This document shows positions 26,101 through 37,596 of a stretch of 64,000 nucleotides of DNA, piece after piece. Position numbers and translations under genes: made by a program. The stretch covers positions 16,109,463 through 16,173,462 of the forward strand of contig NC_037643.1 in the NCBI RefSeq assembly GCF_003254395.2. The letters are read 5' to 3'. Position 1 is the stretch's first letter. Every line of letters starts with the position of its first letter. Origin of the DNA: Apis mellifera (taxonomy: Eukaryota; Arthropoda; Insecta; Hymenoptera; Apidae). The notes beneath the pieces are model-generated. The model did not search any database and was not told the DNA's origin. It worked only from the letters and a program-made list of their open reading frames with translations.

Positions 26101-29100
26101 AATATTCTATAATATTATAAACTTTCAGAATTTTTAAATATTTTTATGATAAATGATAATATAATTTAGATAAAAAAAATAACAAGATGAAATTTTGTCA
26201 AGTAATTGTCATTGACAATTACAAAAAATACTAAAAGAAAATGTAATGCAAAAGTTGAATTTTGAAATATATACATTGCATTAAAAAAGTTTCTTTGCAA
26301 TATAGTTATATTTTAACAAGTAAGACAGAAAGTTTTTGAAAAATTGAAAAAGTTACGAAACGCGTAAAAATACTTTTGAACTTCTAATTAAAAAAATTCT
26401 TGTCTTATAAGACGTAAAAACATATTGACTAAAAAGAATATCAAGAAATTTATATATATATTTAAATCGATATTGAAATTAAATAAATTAAAATAAAAAG
26501 ATTAAACGAATAAAAAAATTAATGAAATGAAATGAATTTATATTTCATTATTCAAGAAATTGTAAATTCTATATTTGTTAAAACTTGGATACTTTAAATA
26601 TTTGAATTCATGAATTTTAAAGCGAAAAAAATAAATAACATAATTATACGCACATATTATTACGCTTGTTAAACGCATAAAATGAGGTTGACATAAGTAG
26701 ACTTCGTTGAGTACCATTCTATCTTTCCAATTTTTATTTCACTATAATTAGATTGAGAATTTTTATTATTATAATTTTTGTACATTGAATTTGTCGAATC
26801 AAACTTTAATTGATATTAATTTTGGCAAAACTATGTAACTGTTAAAAGTCTTATTAAATGCATTTCACATAACCTAACATTTTCTCTCTTTATACAAAAT
26901 ATAATATATGTATATAAAGAATTCTATAATTTTCATTTTAATTATAATGAACATAATTGTATTGTATATCTCATATACCTTCACAGTTTTCCAATTAACG
27001 CTTAACAATTTTATAACAAAATTAAACGAAAAATATTTGTCTATTAATATTTTTGAAGTAAGATATTAAATAGAAAACTTGAAAGATAAAAGATGCAAAC
27101 TTGGGAGGGGAGGTTCATCCTTGCATCAATCGATCAGCTAATTATGCAATCGTTTCCTATACTGTGAAAAATATAATCGCGATAGGACACGACTTCTTTG
27201 CAATTATAATATGCTACCGAGGCATAAAAATTGTTATATAACTTTTATCGGTATAAATCGTTGATTGCATACAGAGTTCCACAGTTGACTTAAAAACAAC
27301 TGTGGAAGGGAGAATACATTTGCAAGCATAATTTGAAGAAGAATAATTGTTAGATATGAACTTTGTTCTTTCTTCGTTAAAAAATCAAATAAAGATCAAA
27401 TATTTAGTCAAACTTCAGATTACATTAGATTAAGTTCATATTTTTCTATTACACTCCAATAATTATTGAACTATTAGGTTAAGTTAGGTTAAGTTTATAT
27501 TTTTCTATTGCACTATTATAATAATCACTAAATTCTTCTTTATTATAATTCTCAAGAATAATTCTATTCTAATTAGTATTGTTGTGAAATTGTGTACAGT
27601 ACCACAGACTGAAAACCCGAAAATTACGTTCAAGAAAAACTCGTACGTCGTAGGTGAAAGTTTAGAGGCGAATTGCACTTCCTCGGCTGCACATCCAGTT
27701 CCTCATTTGACTTGGTATATAAACGGGAAGGAGGTGAGTAAATATCAAAGATAACAGGCATACTTGTGTCTAATAAATCTCGATGAGATGAATTCATTTT
27801 TCACTTATAACATCACTCACTTAATTATGATAGTCTACACACATTTTTTCGATTTCATTTTGTTACGTTTTTATTCTTACGATGAATCGAATTGATATTT
27901 AGAAACGATTAGTTATCAACAGTGCGATAACTTTCAGATTGAATAAAAAATTATAACATTTTATGTTCGATGATGTAAGAAAATTTTCCTATTTTTGATT
28001 TTTCTTTAATATTAACATTTTGTTTTGATTATGATTCTTCACAGATGAAGGATATTTCTTATATGAAGTTATAAATTAAACATTTAAATATTAGAAATAA
28101 AAAAAATATTATTTTATGAAAATTTTATTACGAATAATGCCACTTGTTTTTTTTAATGCCATTGTAACATCGACATTCGTTTTCGCAAAACATTAATCCG
28201 TCAAAACTAACCTAATTCTTATGTCACGATGCGAGAAATTTTTTATAAAAATTATAACCAAACACCATAATGTTTTTGTTTGCCTGTTATATTAGGTGGA
28301 TATCAGTCTGGTAAATCACTATCCTCACACACATCACAAAAACCAACTGATGTCCGCTACTGCGAAGCTGGTGATAGAGGTTTCCGCGTTACACACAGGA
28401 ACAAACGGTAATTTGGAAATAAGTTGTCACTCGACCATCCCAGATTACGCAGTGCAGTATGCCGATATAAAGAAGGAATCGGTCACGGGTAATTATTCGA
28501 CTCGATTTTATAAAATAATTTTTATTCTCCTTTCAATTCTCTATTTTTTTCTCCCCATTTCTTCGTGGAAACGATTTAAAATTATAAATCAATTGCAAAA
28601 TATATATCAATTTGCAGATAGATATCTACTTATCTTTCATAAATTTTATTAATTGATTCGAATTAAATCCATATAGACACTTCCGATATATTTTTTATAG
28701 TAATTAAACGTGATTGAATTTTAATGTTTTTAAAAAATAAATTTTTCGAACTCTTCACATGATCATCGTGTGTAATATATTTTCAAAGTTCAATTTTTAC
28801 ATACACAATTTTTCTCACTCATAAATATTTGCAAACACTGTATTTCATAAATCATATTTTTTTTCACCGTATATCGGTTACCGAACACTCATTTTTAGTG
28901 AACTTCCCAATCAGATTTTCGAATTCTATTCAGCCCGTATGCACACAGCTTATTTATTTGCAATATTTTTTTTTTTTTAACACGTACACGTTTCGTAAAA
29001 ATTGGCTCGCTTTAAAAATGAAATTTGCTTTTCAAATGGAAACTCATACTTTCTAGATGGGAATCAATACACGCAAGTATTAGGGCCGATTTACAAACGA

Positions 29101-30149
29101 GGGAAGGGGAATTGTACACGCGAACAATTTCTCACCCATTTTTTCCATTAAAAAGCATTTCTCTACTTTAATCTCATAGTCGTGAGATTTTCATCTCAAA
29201 TACCTTTTCCATCGTTCATGTAAGGCATACTAATGAATGAGATGCGTAACCTCAAAAGTAGACGTTCTAATTAACTCGTTTGAAGACCTATTGCATCACA
29301 GGAAAAAACGTCCAATTAGAAATAGCAATTGCGAAAGTTATCCATAGCTTCTTCAGTGCCATCTAGCTGCATCTAATCTCTAGGAATATTTTTTTATTTC
29401 TACTATATTTGATTTTATAATAACAATAATATAGCATTGCAATTATTTTAATTATTAAATGTGTTAAGAATATTACATGCAATGTAAATTAATCTTATAA
29501 TTCATAATAGATTAAACGAGAGATTTATCTTATCTATCTGCATAGGGAAATAGAGAAAAATACCATACGATGAATACTAGTGATTTTTAAAAATTTTTAT
29601 TAGTTTATTTTCCAATAAATTACTTATTTAAAAATATTTTTCAGAATAATAGTTACAAATAATGAATTTTTTTATTTGTAATAAGATAATAATATATAAT
29701 AATATATTGAAAGAATATATTTAAAAATTATTTATATTTTTCCTCATAAAATATGTCAGGGAATAAATGTTTATGTTCATTGAAAAGAAATTAATTTTTT
29801 CTAATCATCTAATTCTAATCATCTAATATAGCAAATTATTAAAAAAAATTTTAAATTTATTCTTTAATATTTTAAATCGTAATATTTTTCTATTGTACTA
29901 TATAATAATCAGCATAAATCATCTCAACTGCATTATTTCGTATTCGATGTTAAATTCCACAATTAACATAAATCTTTAAATATCTCATATTTTCGAGTCT
30001 CGCGTTTCTAACGTTAGACCTACTTTTTATTCATTGTTTCAGTGAAAATTATGTCGATGGTCGAATCCTCAGCACCAAATATCGCGTGGGGATGGCCCCT
30101 AGCTACGTTACTGTGCATACTCTGCGCGATGCACAAGATCATTCCTTAA
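8534..30149 (+). CDS. beat: Beaten path (beat) family Ig-domain cell-surface protein
   Basis: Six exons join in phase: 8534-8597, 12381-12610, 23162-23294, 27600-27733, 28296-28488 and 30043-30149 (TAA), giving 286 aa. Exon 1 encodes a signal peptide (MPRQSTYWGKFVFVYILHLF). Exons 2-3 form the first Ig domain: the cysteine in ATMHCNHS pairs with the one in FEASGSYHCLV. Its beat-specific features are VEFMKDDKRILQYIKDRKPP and KLKNLRFEASGSY. Exons 4-5 form the second Ig-like domain (LEANCTSS, LTWYINGKE, LEISCHS). Exon 6 ends in a tryptophan/leucine-rich hydrophobic segment with almost no cytoplasmic tail, as in a GPI signal; a serine near ESSAPN could be the attachment site. Several N-glycosylation sites are visible (NGT, NHS, NCT). 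Beat proteins bind Side-family partners in axon guidance and synaptic partner choice. Which paralogue this is I cannot tell. Confidence 0.9.
8598..12380 (+). other. Intron 1 of the beat-like gene
   Basis: A 3.8-kb intron with donor GTAAGT at 8598 and acceptor CTTTCAG ending at 12380. The first kilobase is AT-rich; 9530-10320 and parts of 10700-11350 are rich in CG dinucleotides and TCGA, unlike the flanks. This may reflect regulatory sequence. It holds one perfect palindrome at 9814-9834. No open frame in it shows coding character. Confidence 0.5.
9814..9834. repeat. Perfect 21-nt palindrome (10-bp arms, 1-nt centre)
   Basis: GCGCGTGTTA at 9814-9823 is the exact reverse complement of TAACACGCGC at 9825-9834, with a single G between. 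It is GC-rich inside an AT-rich intron, so a chance match is unlikely. It could be a dimeric transcription-factor site or the tip of a hairpin; function unknown. Confidence 0.6.
12638..12702 (+). repeat. Pyrimidine tract just after the exon 2 donor
   Basis: About 65 nt of almost pure C and T begin 27 nt after the GTGAGT donor at 12611. The run is made of CCCCTCTCTTCTCC-like units. It is unusual in this AT-rich sequence and well placed to bind polypyrimidine-tract proteins next to the 10.6-kb intron. Effect on splicing is inference. Confidence 0.5.
14050..14195. repeat. (ATT)n microsatellite, imperfect
   Basis: About 145 bp of ATT/TTA units with occasional ATTTATT interruptions, within intron 2 of the beat-like gene. 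Probably length-polymorphic. Confidence 0.85.
14400..15800. repeat. Degenerate long-unit tandem repeat
   Basis: Related blocks recur near 14400, 14822, 15205, 15497 and 15700. Each has a stretch like TTTTCGTGCAATTATTATTT, then a purine-rich GAGTGGAAAAATATCG, then AACGATTTTAAATT. It ends in GACGAGTAGTATAGGTC or GACAAGTAGTACAAGTC, often followed by GTCAGACTGATACGCGCC. Spacing varies from about 200 to 420 bp. The copies are old and diverged. No open frame spans them, so they look like a decayed satellite or a non-autonomous element array. Confidence 0.6.
16727..16749. repeat. Perfect inverted repeat (10-bp arms, 3-nt loop)
   Basis: CTGTGTATAC at 16727-16736 is the exact reverse complement of GTATACACAG at 16740-16749, with TGA between. 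It lies in a CpG-rich part of intron 2 of the beat-like gene. It may be a protein-binding palindrome or a small hairpin. Confidence 0.6.
17851..18060 (+). promoter_or_regulatory. Promoter-like CCAAT/TATA element inside beat intron 2
   Basis: CCAATCA at 17851-17857 is followed 24 bp later by TATATAAAA at 17881-17889, then by about 150 bp of CpG-rich sequence (17920-18050) that includes another CCAATCA near 17970. This looks like a TATA promoter plus leader on the plus strand. No coding exon follows that I can recognise, so it could be an alternative leader for the beat-like gene, a noncoding transcript or an enhancer. Confidence 0.35.
20868..21545. repeat. 193-bp tandem repeat, about 3.5 copies
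   Basis: The phrase GATAAATTCAAATCTCCCGC begins at 20927, 21120 and 21313 and, slightly changed, at 21524, giving periods of 193, 193 and 211 bp. The first three copies are nearly identical over their length, so the array is recent. Each unit contains a small palindrome, AATCTTTC-T-GAAAGATT, and an ATCGATTATTTTATCATT segment. The array lies in intron 2 of the beat-like gene, 1.6 kb before exon 3. Confidence 0.9.
25820..26065. repeat. Tandem duplication of about 134-145 bp
   Basis: TTCTTAATTTAAATGTAAAA occurs at about 25820 and again at about 25965. TTGAAATTGTACATTG occurs at 25861 and 25995, each followed by the same TTATTTAGATTAGGATAGAA phrase. The two copies are almost identical, so the duplication is recent. 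Confidence 0.8.
27277..27307. repeat. Perfect hairpin, 11-bp stem and 9-nt loop
   Basis: TTCCACAGTTG at 27277-27287 pairs exactly with CAACTGTGGAA at 27297-27307 across ACTTAAAAA. It lies about 290 bp before exon 4 of the beat-like gene. It is too short for a microRNA precursor but could be a structured splicing element; CAGTTG/CAACTG are also E-box-like. Confidence 0.6.
28489..30042 (+). other. Intron 5 of the beat-like gene
   Basis: A 1.55-kb intron with donor GGTAATT and acceptor TTTCAG. It is AT-rich, apart from a more mixed stretch at 29050-29370 that includes a CTCF-like motif at 29355-29366. No coding sequence seen. Confidence 0.45.
29355..29366 (-). promoter_or_regulatory. CTCF-like motif
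   Basis: The minus strand reads CTAGATGGCACT, fitting the insect CTCF core AGRTGGCRC. It is one of four such words in the window. Motif match only. Confidence 0.25.
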
Positions 30150-33100
30150 TAAAAGTCAATTGCTATAGGATAATTAAACGAAAGAAAAAAAAAAAAGAAA
30201 CTAAAGAAAGAAGAAAAATACAGGAAAAAAAAGAAAAAAAAAAAAGATGTGTAATATACGTAAACGAGGAGAAGAATAAATACAAGTGGAAAAAAAAAAG
30301 GGAGAACTTGTGGGAAGGGGGGAATATATATATATTATATACATACATATATATATATAAACATATATATATATATATATTAATGAACGAACAATCACAA
30401 TGTCTTCCTTGATTATACCGAAATACACGGGGGCAGCGATTTTATTGTCTTGCAGAAATTTTATAAACTCATATAGACGCGGCTTCTTCGTGCAACTATT
30501 TTCGATTGTCGCTTGTATCGATCGTTATCTATTTCGCGAAAAATATTGTCGAATCCGGAGGGAGTATTCCGTTCGTTTTTCTGGTCATTTCGACCAGCAC
30601 AAGTTTGGAAGAATATGACCATCGAAACGACGATAGAAGAAAAAAAGTAAAACAAAAAAGAAAAAAAATAAATAAAAAAAGAGAGAAAAGATATCGTAGT
30701 AAATAGTAATTCGCCGGTTAACAGTGATTTTTTTCTAAAAAGGAAAATACAAAAAAAAAAAAAATATATACATAGGCTACACACACGGGCGCATTTTTCT
30801 TCTTCATCCTCTCATGATATCGACCGCAAGATTAACTCGTTCACCATTATTCTATATTTCTATATACTTACTGGATTTAAAATCTTTTAAATACGTTGAC
30901 ACTATATCATAGAATACTTTATTCGCTCGTATTCGAGAAGAATTTATTATATTCGTGAAAATATATATATATACGAAATACTGTTTTTATTCATAGTTTA
31001 AAGAATTACATATCTATCGCTATTTAGTATATTACGTACTTATCGATACTGACGGTTGTGATGCTAGAGACCTCTAGCTGAATTTCGAAGAGATCTCGAG
31101 CATTTCAACGGATACACACGTTCATTCGATAAGTGTGTTACGATGATCGGGGACGGTGTAATGAATGTCAATTCGTAAATCGAATTTCTTGCTCGAAATT
31201 AAGGAGTGTAAAAGTATAGGTATTGTTTCAAATGAATATCAATCTTATCTTTTGTTTATTAGATGTGTAAATGAATTCACTGTTACGAATCGTGTAGTAA
31301 AAATTGGATTATTCGTTCACGAAATAACTTTTACCATTGTTCAAAAATATTTGATTTCGAAATAGAAAAGAAGTAAATATAAAAGATATCGAGTTGACTT
31401 ACACATCTAATAAATGTACGAAGTTTAAATCGATATTTTTATTTCGGAAAAATGAAAAGAGAATTTAATAGGAAGAAATGAGAATTGATATATCTTTATT
31501 ATTATACACTAACCTTATACTTACAGTTTCTACTTTCCAATTGCTTTTTTATCGACACGCATGATCAATTATGAAAATATTATACAATCGATTATTTGAT
31601 GTTTTTACATTCCTAGTTCTAGCATAATCTAATTATTGGTCATAACGCTAATTTATGAAAGTAAGAACGGAGAAATATATTTCATATACATATTATCGTC
31701 TAAAAAGATATTATGATAAGTTAAATAGATATGATACATACGAGCTTTGTACACGTGAACGCATGTGAACGTTTTGTTTTAAAATATCTTGAATAGATAT
31801 TTATATATATAAAAAAATTATATATACACATATATGCGTGTTGTGTGCTAGCAAACGCAAAAATTATAGTCCGAAACTGGAAAATTCTATTGACAAATCA
31901 GAAATTAAGACTGTTGTACCTTGTTATCGGCATAATGATATATATATATATAATTCATCATAATATTATTCGTTTATTTTTCATTTGTTTCTTTACGTTT
32001 CATAATAAAAAAAATATCGTTGTATTAATATAAGGATAATTTTATCTTTTAAAAAATTTTTCAATATAACAATTTTTAATTTTTAATTTTTCACGGAACT
32101 TGTTAAAAGTCAAGGTAAAATCGATTTATTTAAATATATGTTAAATATATGTTCAGTTATATCGTGCAATAAAATTGTACAAATTTTGTACAAATTTAAT
32201 TTGCATTATGCTGAAAAAATATAATACCAAAACTGTGTTCCTTTATAAATAGTACAAACTTGCATGTATATTTACGTTTTTTTTTATTATTTTTATATAT
32301 TTACAATGTATAATTTTTTATCAAAAAATAAATTTTTCATTTCAAAATTCCAATCTTCTCGAAATGTAAATCAATATTATTTAATTAATTTTTTTCAATT
32401 ATATATCGTGTCAGAAATTTATATAAATTTATATAAATTTCTCAATAATCATCTATTTAAAACTCTTCGTTTCGCTTTTACTTCTACGCAGTTTTATTGC
32501 ACGTTGTAATTAATCGTCTATAACCGATTAGATAAAATGTACGCACACGTAGGGTCTGTCCCTTAAGAGAATGTACGATAAAAGTTCTATTTTTAATCGA
32601 AAAAGGGGAAAAAAAAAAAAAAGCGAAAGAAAGAATGAAAAAGTTATCCCCTTGTCAAAGGGGATAAGTCTGGCTATTTTGTCATCGCGAGCGTGCGTTT
32701 TTATACACGCCTATAAATGTCTATATATCGCGTAGAAAAACAACAAGGTGTTATTATAGAATTTCCTTGCCTACGCACTGTACAGTCTGCATTGTCGATC
32801 AATAAAATTGTGTATACGACGGTTTTCCGGGACGTCCCACGTGTGCACGATTCTAAAACGCTTCCGTTCCCCTTTTTGTCTTCTCTTCTTTCTATTTTTC
32901 AGTTTAACGCAGTTTTGTGCAAGGAAAGAACGGGAGGAGTGAAAGTGATACATACATATATATATATACATATAATGAGAGAGAGAGAGAGAGAGCGACT
33001 AGTGCAAATGAATGAGAAAGAGCATTATATCGTTATAATGGGTAAGAGTGTTCATTAGCAGGTGATACTTTCATCATATCGTGCAACATATCGTAGCGTT

Positions 33101-33865
33101 ATTAAATTAATGTAAAGAGTTAATCTTTTCGAGCCTCACGGCTACTCGACTATTTCGAGAGATGCGGCACAATGCCGATATAATGGAGACGCTGACAAAC
33201 GCGATTCACCTAGTCATATACAGAGTGAGAAGAAAGTTTAAATGAAGATACTTTGATTCGATGAGCAATGATAATAATTTATATTCAAATTTTTTCTTTT
33301 TTCTTTTTTTATGTATAGAGATTTGGATAGTTTTCTTTTTTAAATAGAAGTTGAAATATTATTGTATCTTTAGAATTAATTAATTTGCAATTCAATGTAA
33401 GGAATATTAAATTGTCAGGAAATAAATTGTGATGTATAATTTAATATTATATTTATTTATTTTTTGTATGTAATAATTATATATTTTGTTAGAAAAATAG
33501 TATAAATAATAAATGGTTTTTATTTTGATTGATTAATTTTATTTGAAATTTCATTTTAAGCTCTGACAACTTTAAATATTATAATTAATTATAATTTTTG
33601 GGTTAATCAATATAACTTGCAAAATTTAATAATATCAGAGAAATATTTACTTACCAAAAAGTATCACAAAGAATTTAAAATGGATCAAAATTACTTAATT
33701 TGAGAACTTGTAAGTCAGCATACATACAATGGAAACAAAAATTTCTAATTAATAATTTAATTCTTGAAATAATTAAAATCGTGTCACCGTATGGATACCG
33801 TTCTGGATACTGCAAAATAGAAGACAAAAGACGGCTGTATAACGAAAAAAAAGCAGCGGATTTGC
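30150..33865. other. Beat-like 3' UTR and intergenic region
   Basis: No gene recognised in 3.7 kb. An AATAAA at 30275-30280 is a plausible first polyadenylation signal for the beat-like gene. The stretch holds A-rich runs (30175-30300), a TA repeat (about 30325-30382), a GA repeat (about 32976-32995) and a strong hairpin at 32644-32667. 32640-33060 is less AT-rich and could be regulatory sequence. The short frames here are low-complexity. Confidence 0.45.
32644..32667. repeat. Hairpin with 10-bp stem and 4-nt loop
   Basis: TTATCCCC at 32644-32651 pairs with GGGGATAA at 32660-32667. TT/AA extend the stem inward to a GTCA loop (32654-32657). GGGGATAA is unusual in this AT-rich context. It could be a transcript 3'-end structure or paired GATA-type sites. 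Confidence 0.55.
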
Positions 33866-33888
33866 ACCGTCGGTAGTCTACCGACGGT
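33866..33888. promoter_or_regulatory. Perfect 23-nt palindrome just upstream of the protease start codon
   Basis: ACCGTCGGTAG at 33866-33876 is the exact reverse complement of CTACCGACGGT at 33878-33888, with one T between. It ends 11 nt before the ATG at 33900. Its high GC content stands out sharply from the flanks. In mRNA it would fold next to the start codon, with an inner loop, and could affect initiation. In DNA it could bind a dimeric factor. No known motif comes to mind. Confidence 0.65.
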
Positions 33889-33899
33889 ATTGTAGACAA

Positions 33900-36544
33900 A
33901 TGATCAAGATGTTGTTATTGTTCACATTGATGTGTTATTTTCAAGCGCTTATTGTTATTACAAACGAGGTTTCATCGAGCGACAATGAAACGTTGATCCA
34001 TTCGGTGAAGAAAGTAGCCGTGAGGATAGTCGGCGGAGAAATCACTGACATAAAAAACTATCCGTTTACCGTATGTAAAATGCGCCCGTGACGTTTCCTA
34101 AATATTATCTAAAGCTACGGATACACGAATCACTCTAATCGTTTCCAAGAAACAAAAGTAAAAGAAGTGAAGTTAGCGATACATAATGTCAATTTATCAA
34201 TTAATCAATTTAATTAATTTAACCTTGCATAATATGCCTCAATAATAATGAAAAATATAATTCCTCATAAATTAGTTTACTAGAATTTATAGAAAATAAT
34301 AGAAAATATCTAAAATGTTTCCTATAAATGGAATTGATCAAAATAAAAGAGGCACAATATCATGAAATATACAAGATAAAAATAATAAGAATTAAATAAT
34401 TTAAGAGCAGTAATGATATTAGATACCTATTTGATAAAAAAGTTAGTCTAGATACATTTATCTGGAATAAAGTATTTGTTTAAATAAATGTATTTAGACT
34501 AAAATTTGACTTACTTAACTTCAAGAAAAATTTACTGATAATAATCTTTTAAAAAATTTTTTAAGACTAAAAATATAATAAATATCTAAAATATAATAAA
34601 CATTATTATTATTCATATTATTGGGTATTAGTTATTTATCAACAGATTTCATTGTACATTTATTTACAAAATATTTTGCATCTTTAATCGTAAAATTGAA
34701 TGAAAATTAGTTATTTACATGTATTAAAAATTAATGGATATAACTCACCTAAATTTAATCAACTACTGTTGTCACATGTAACAAATTATTTGATTAATTT
34801 TGAAAATATTCATATGCATCACCACAATAAATTTAATTGGAAACGATTAAAGTGTTCCACGTGAAAATCTTAGTTGTATCGGTAAGATGTAGGGATTCGC
34901 TGATGACGAAACCGAATTTTCAATGTCAATTTCTCGTAGGTCTCGGTACAACGGCGACACTTGAATCATATCTGCGGAGGTACTTACGTAGCACCAAGAT
35001 TCGTTTTGTCAGCCGCTCATTGCATGGTCAGGTGTGTTCTAAGACTGCGACATTTATACAGTCTGTGGCTCTTAACCCTAAAATGGTAGCAGAGTATTGT
35101 CAATGTATACTGGATCTCGTGACCAACCGATTAGCGAAAAAATACTAGTGAAATGTTTGGTAGTTTGTTAACGAATTCTCATTGGTGCTTGGGTAAATAT
35201 GATAAATACATATTGTGGTTATGGAATATTTGGGCGATCAATATGTTTTATTAATATTTCAAGATTTTTAACATTTTTGAACAAATGTTCAGTAATATTA
35301 TATTAACAATATATATTGTTATATTGATTTTTATGTAATGTTGAGAAATTTGAAATATTGATATATATATATTGATATAATGTTGAAAAATTTGAAATAT
35401 TGATATACAATTAATTGTCTGAACGCTTTAATTTATTCTATATAAATTTTTGGAAATAACTGGACGATTAATTTTACGTCATTTGATCAATTATTTAGGA
35501 AAAGTATCAAAGGAATTGTGGATAATCGATGATAAAAATTTTTTATAATTGTTCTTATTGCGCTGGAAAAGAGATGTGTTCAAGAGTTTGGATATTGAAT
35601 TGTAACATATGAAATGGTTTTCTTGTAATATTAAGATAAAAAATATATTAATCGTTAATAAAAAAATATCTGATTAACTAAAATCAAGGAAATTTCTAGG
35701 GATCGAATTAGAATTCTAATAACATATACGTATGTATTGTTCAGATTTTTTGTATAGATTTTGATGCATTATTTTTTAGAGCTTATTAGAAAATATCAAT
35801 GATGGTTCGGATGGAATAAAGAAGATTCGTGATCTTTGAAAATATTTCAAAGGCATCATGTTTAAATATATATGAAATACATATGTAAATATGTATACAA
35901 TAATGTATACATATTGTATAATAAATATGAAATATAAATATATGTTCAACCATTGATATTAGATGCATAATAAAAATTAATTATCGATTTACGATAATTG
36001 CCTATAAATAGGATTTAGGAAAAAAACAAACGGATAGACTTTACGGAATAAATAAATAATAAAAGTAAAATAACAAATAAATATTGCGTATGTTACAATC
36101 CAATATAAGACAACATAAAACAGTTCCAATCTTAGGTAGCAAGTAATTAATTATTAAGTAATTATAATTCTAACTTCCTCTTTAAAACGTTAAAAAACTT
36201 CCATATAATAAGTCTTCATATTAAATAAGATTGATGAAATTCTGTTTTTAAACGTTCTCGATTAGAAAGGGAGGAATACCGCTCATTTTCTTTAATATTT
36301 TTTAATCACGCGATGGTAACACTTGCATCTCATATACAGTCTGAAGTTAGTCTCAAATCCATAGAAACGAGAACACAGAAATTGATTTCCTTTCAGTACT
36401 CGTCCTGCTAACGATTTTATAGGGATTAGTTAGTTCGATGATACGAAACGCGCGATAAATGACATCTATAGTTATTTTTTTATTAAAATTTTAGATAGAT
36501 AAAACAACGTTTAAAATGAGGGGAGAGGGAGAGATTAAACAAAT

Positions 36545-36575
<31 letters not shown>

Positions 36576-37562
36576 AAAAATAGAATTCACTATTTCTTGT
36601 GTATTTTTATGCTACCATTTTACGGTCACAGGGCAATCTTCGCTCGTAGCGCTTTCATTGCTATCGTAGATACGTATGCTTTTAAAGTCTTCGAACGTGA
36701 CAGATAATGACACTTTGGCGATATCATAGCTTGCCCAAAATTAACCGATTCGAGGTTATTTATGATTGATCTCGCCATATTTCCACCAGATAAAAGAATA
36801 GATTTCAAGAAAAAAATCCTAGAGATTTATTTTTGTCTCATAGATATTTTTTTTTTTATCATATTTTCGTTGAAATTTTTTTTTTCAAATAATTCTTCTA
36901 TCTTTTTTAATATTTTAATTTTATTATATTTAATTTTAATTTTATTTTTTTTATTTTACTTTAGTATTTTTTATTTATAAATCTTTCTTTATTATTTGCA
37001 ATAAATTATTCTATCTTTCTCTTTTTTATATCAAAAATAACGAATGATTTTTGGTTAATTAAATTTCTCAAATTATATTTGAGAAGGAATGGAATACTAA
37101 TTGTGAAAGACGAACAATACGTATAATGCGTAAATGATGTCATTTACGGCGAGACAAATAACCTCTTGATCAAACCATTAATTTTGAACAAGCTATAATG
37201 AGATAAATTTCGCCATTAAATGCTATTCCAAATCGAATCAAGGCAATCGTTAATCTTTAGATTGCTAAATATGCAATCTAAAATAGAATATCTGTATTTC
37301 AGTCGAAACTTTAGTAAGAAGATATTTAAATATCGATGTTCGAATTTGACAAAACAATTCGAATAAATATCACTAAATAATTGACAAATTGTCGATTAAA
37401 CTGTTGACTAGATTTCATGCATTTCGATTAAGGAATATTTCTTTTCGATTGATAAAATGATCTTAATTAATATAAAAATTATATTAATTTAATCGTAATG
37501 CATTAATTTAATTGTAATTTATATTTTTATATTGAAATCATATTGCTGGATGAATTAATAAT

Positions 37563-37596
<34 letters not shown>

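Larger units (their letters stand above)
23295..27599 (+). other. Intron 3 of the beat-like gene
   Basis: A 4.3-kb AT-rich intron with donor GTAAGT and acceptor TGTGTACAG. It contains scattered AGGTTAGG-type words, a tandem duplication at 25820-26065 and an 11-bp-stem hairpin at 27277-27307. No coding-like frame. Confidence 0.5.

Noticed and set aside
34837..35148. 103-codon frame beginning METIKVFHVK over protease exon 2
   Set aside because: The protease frame here is another one (ICGGTYVAPRFVLSAAHC); this frame is a shadow.
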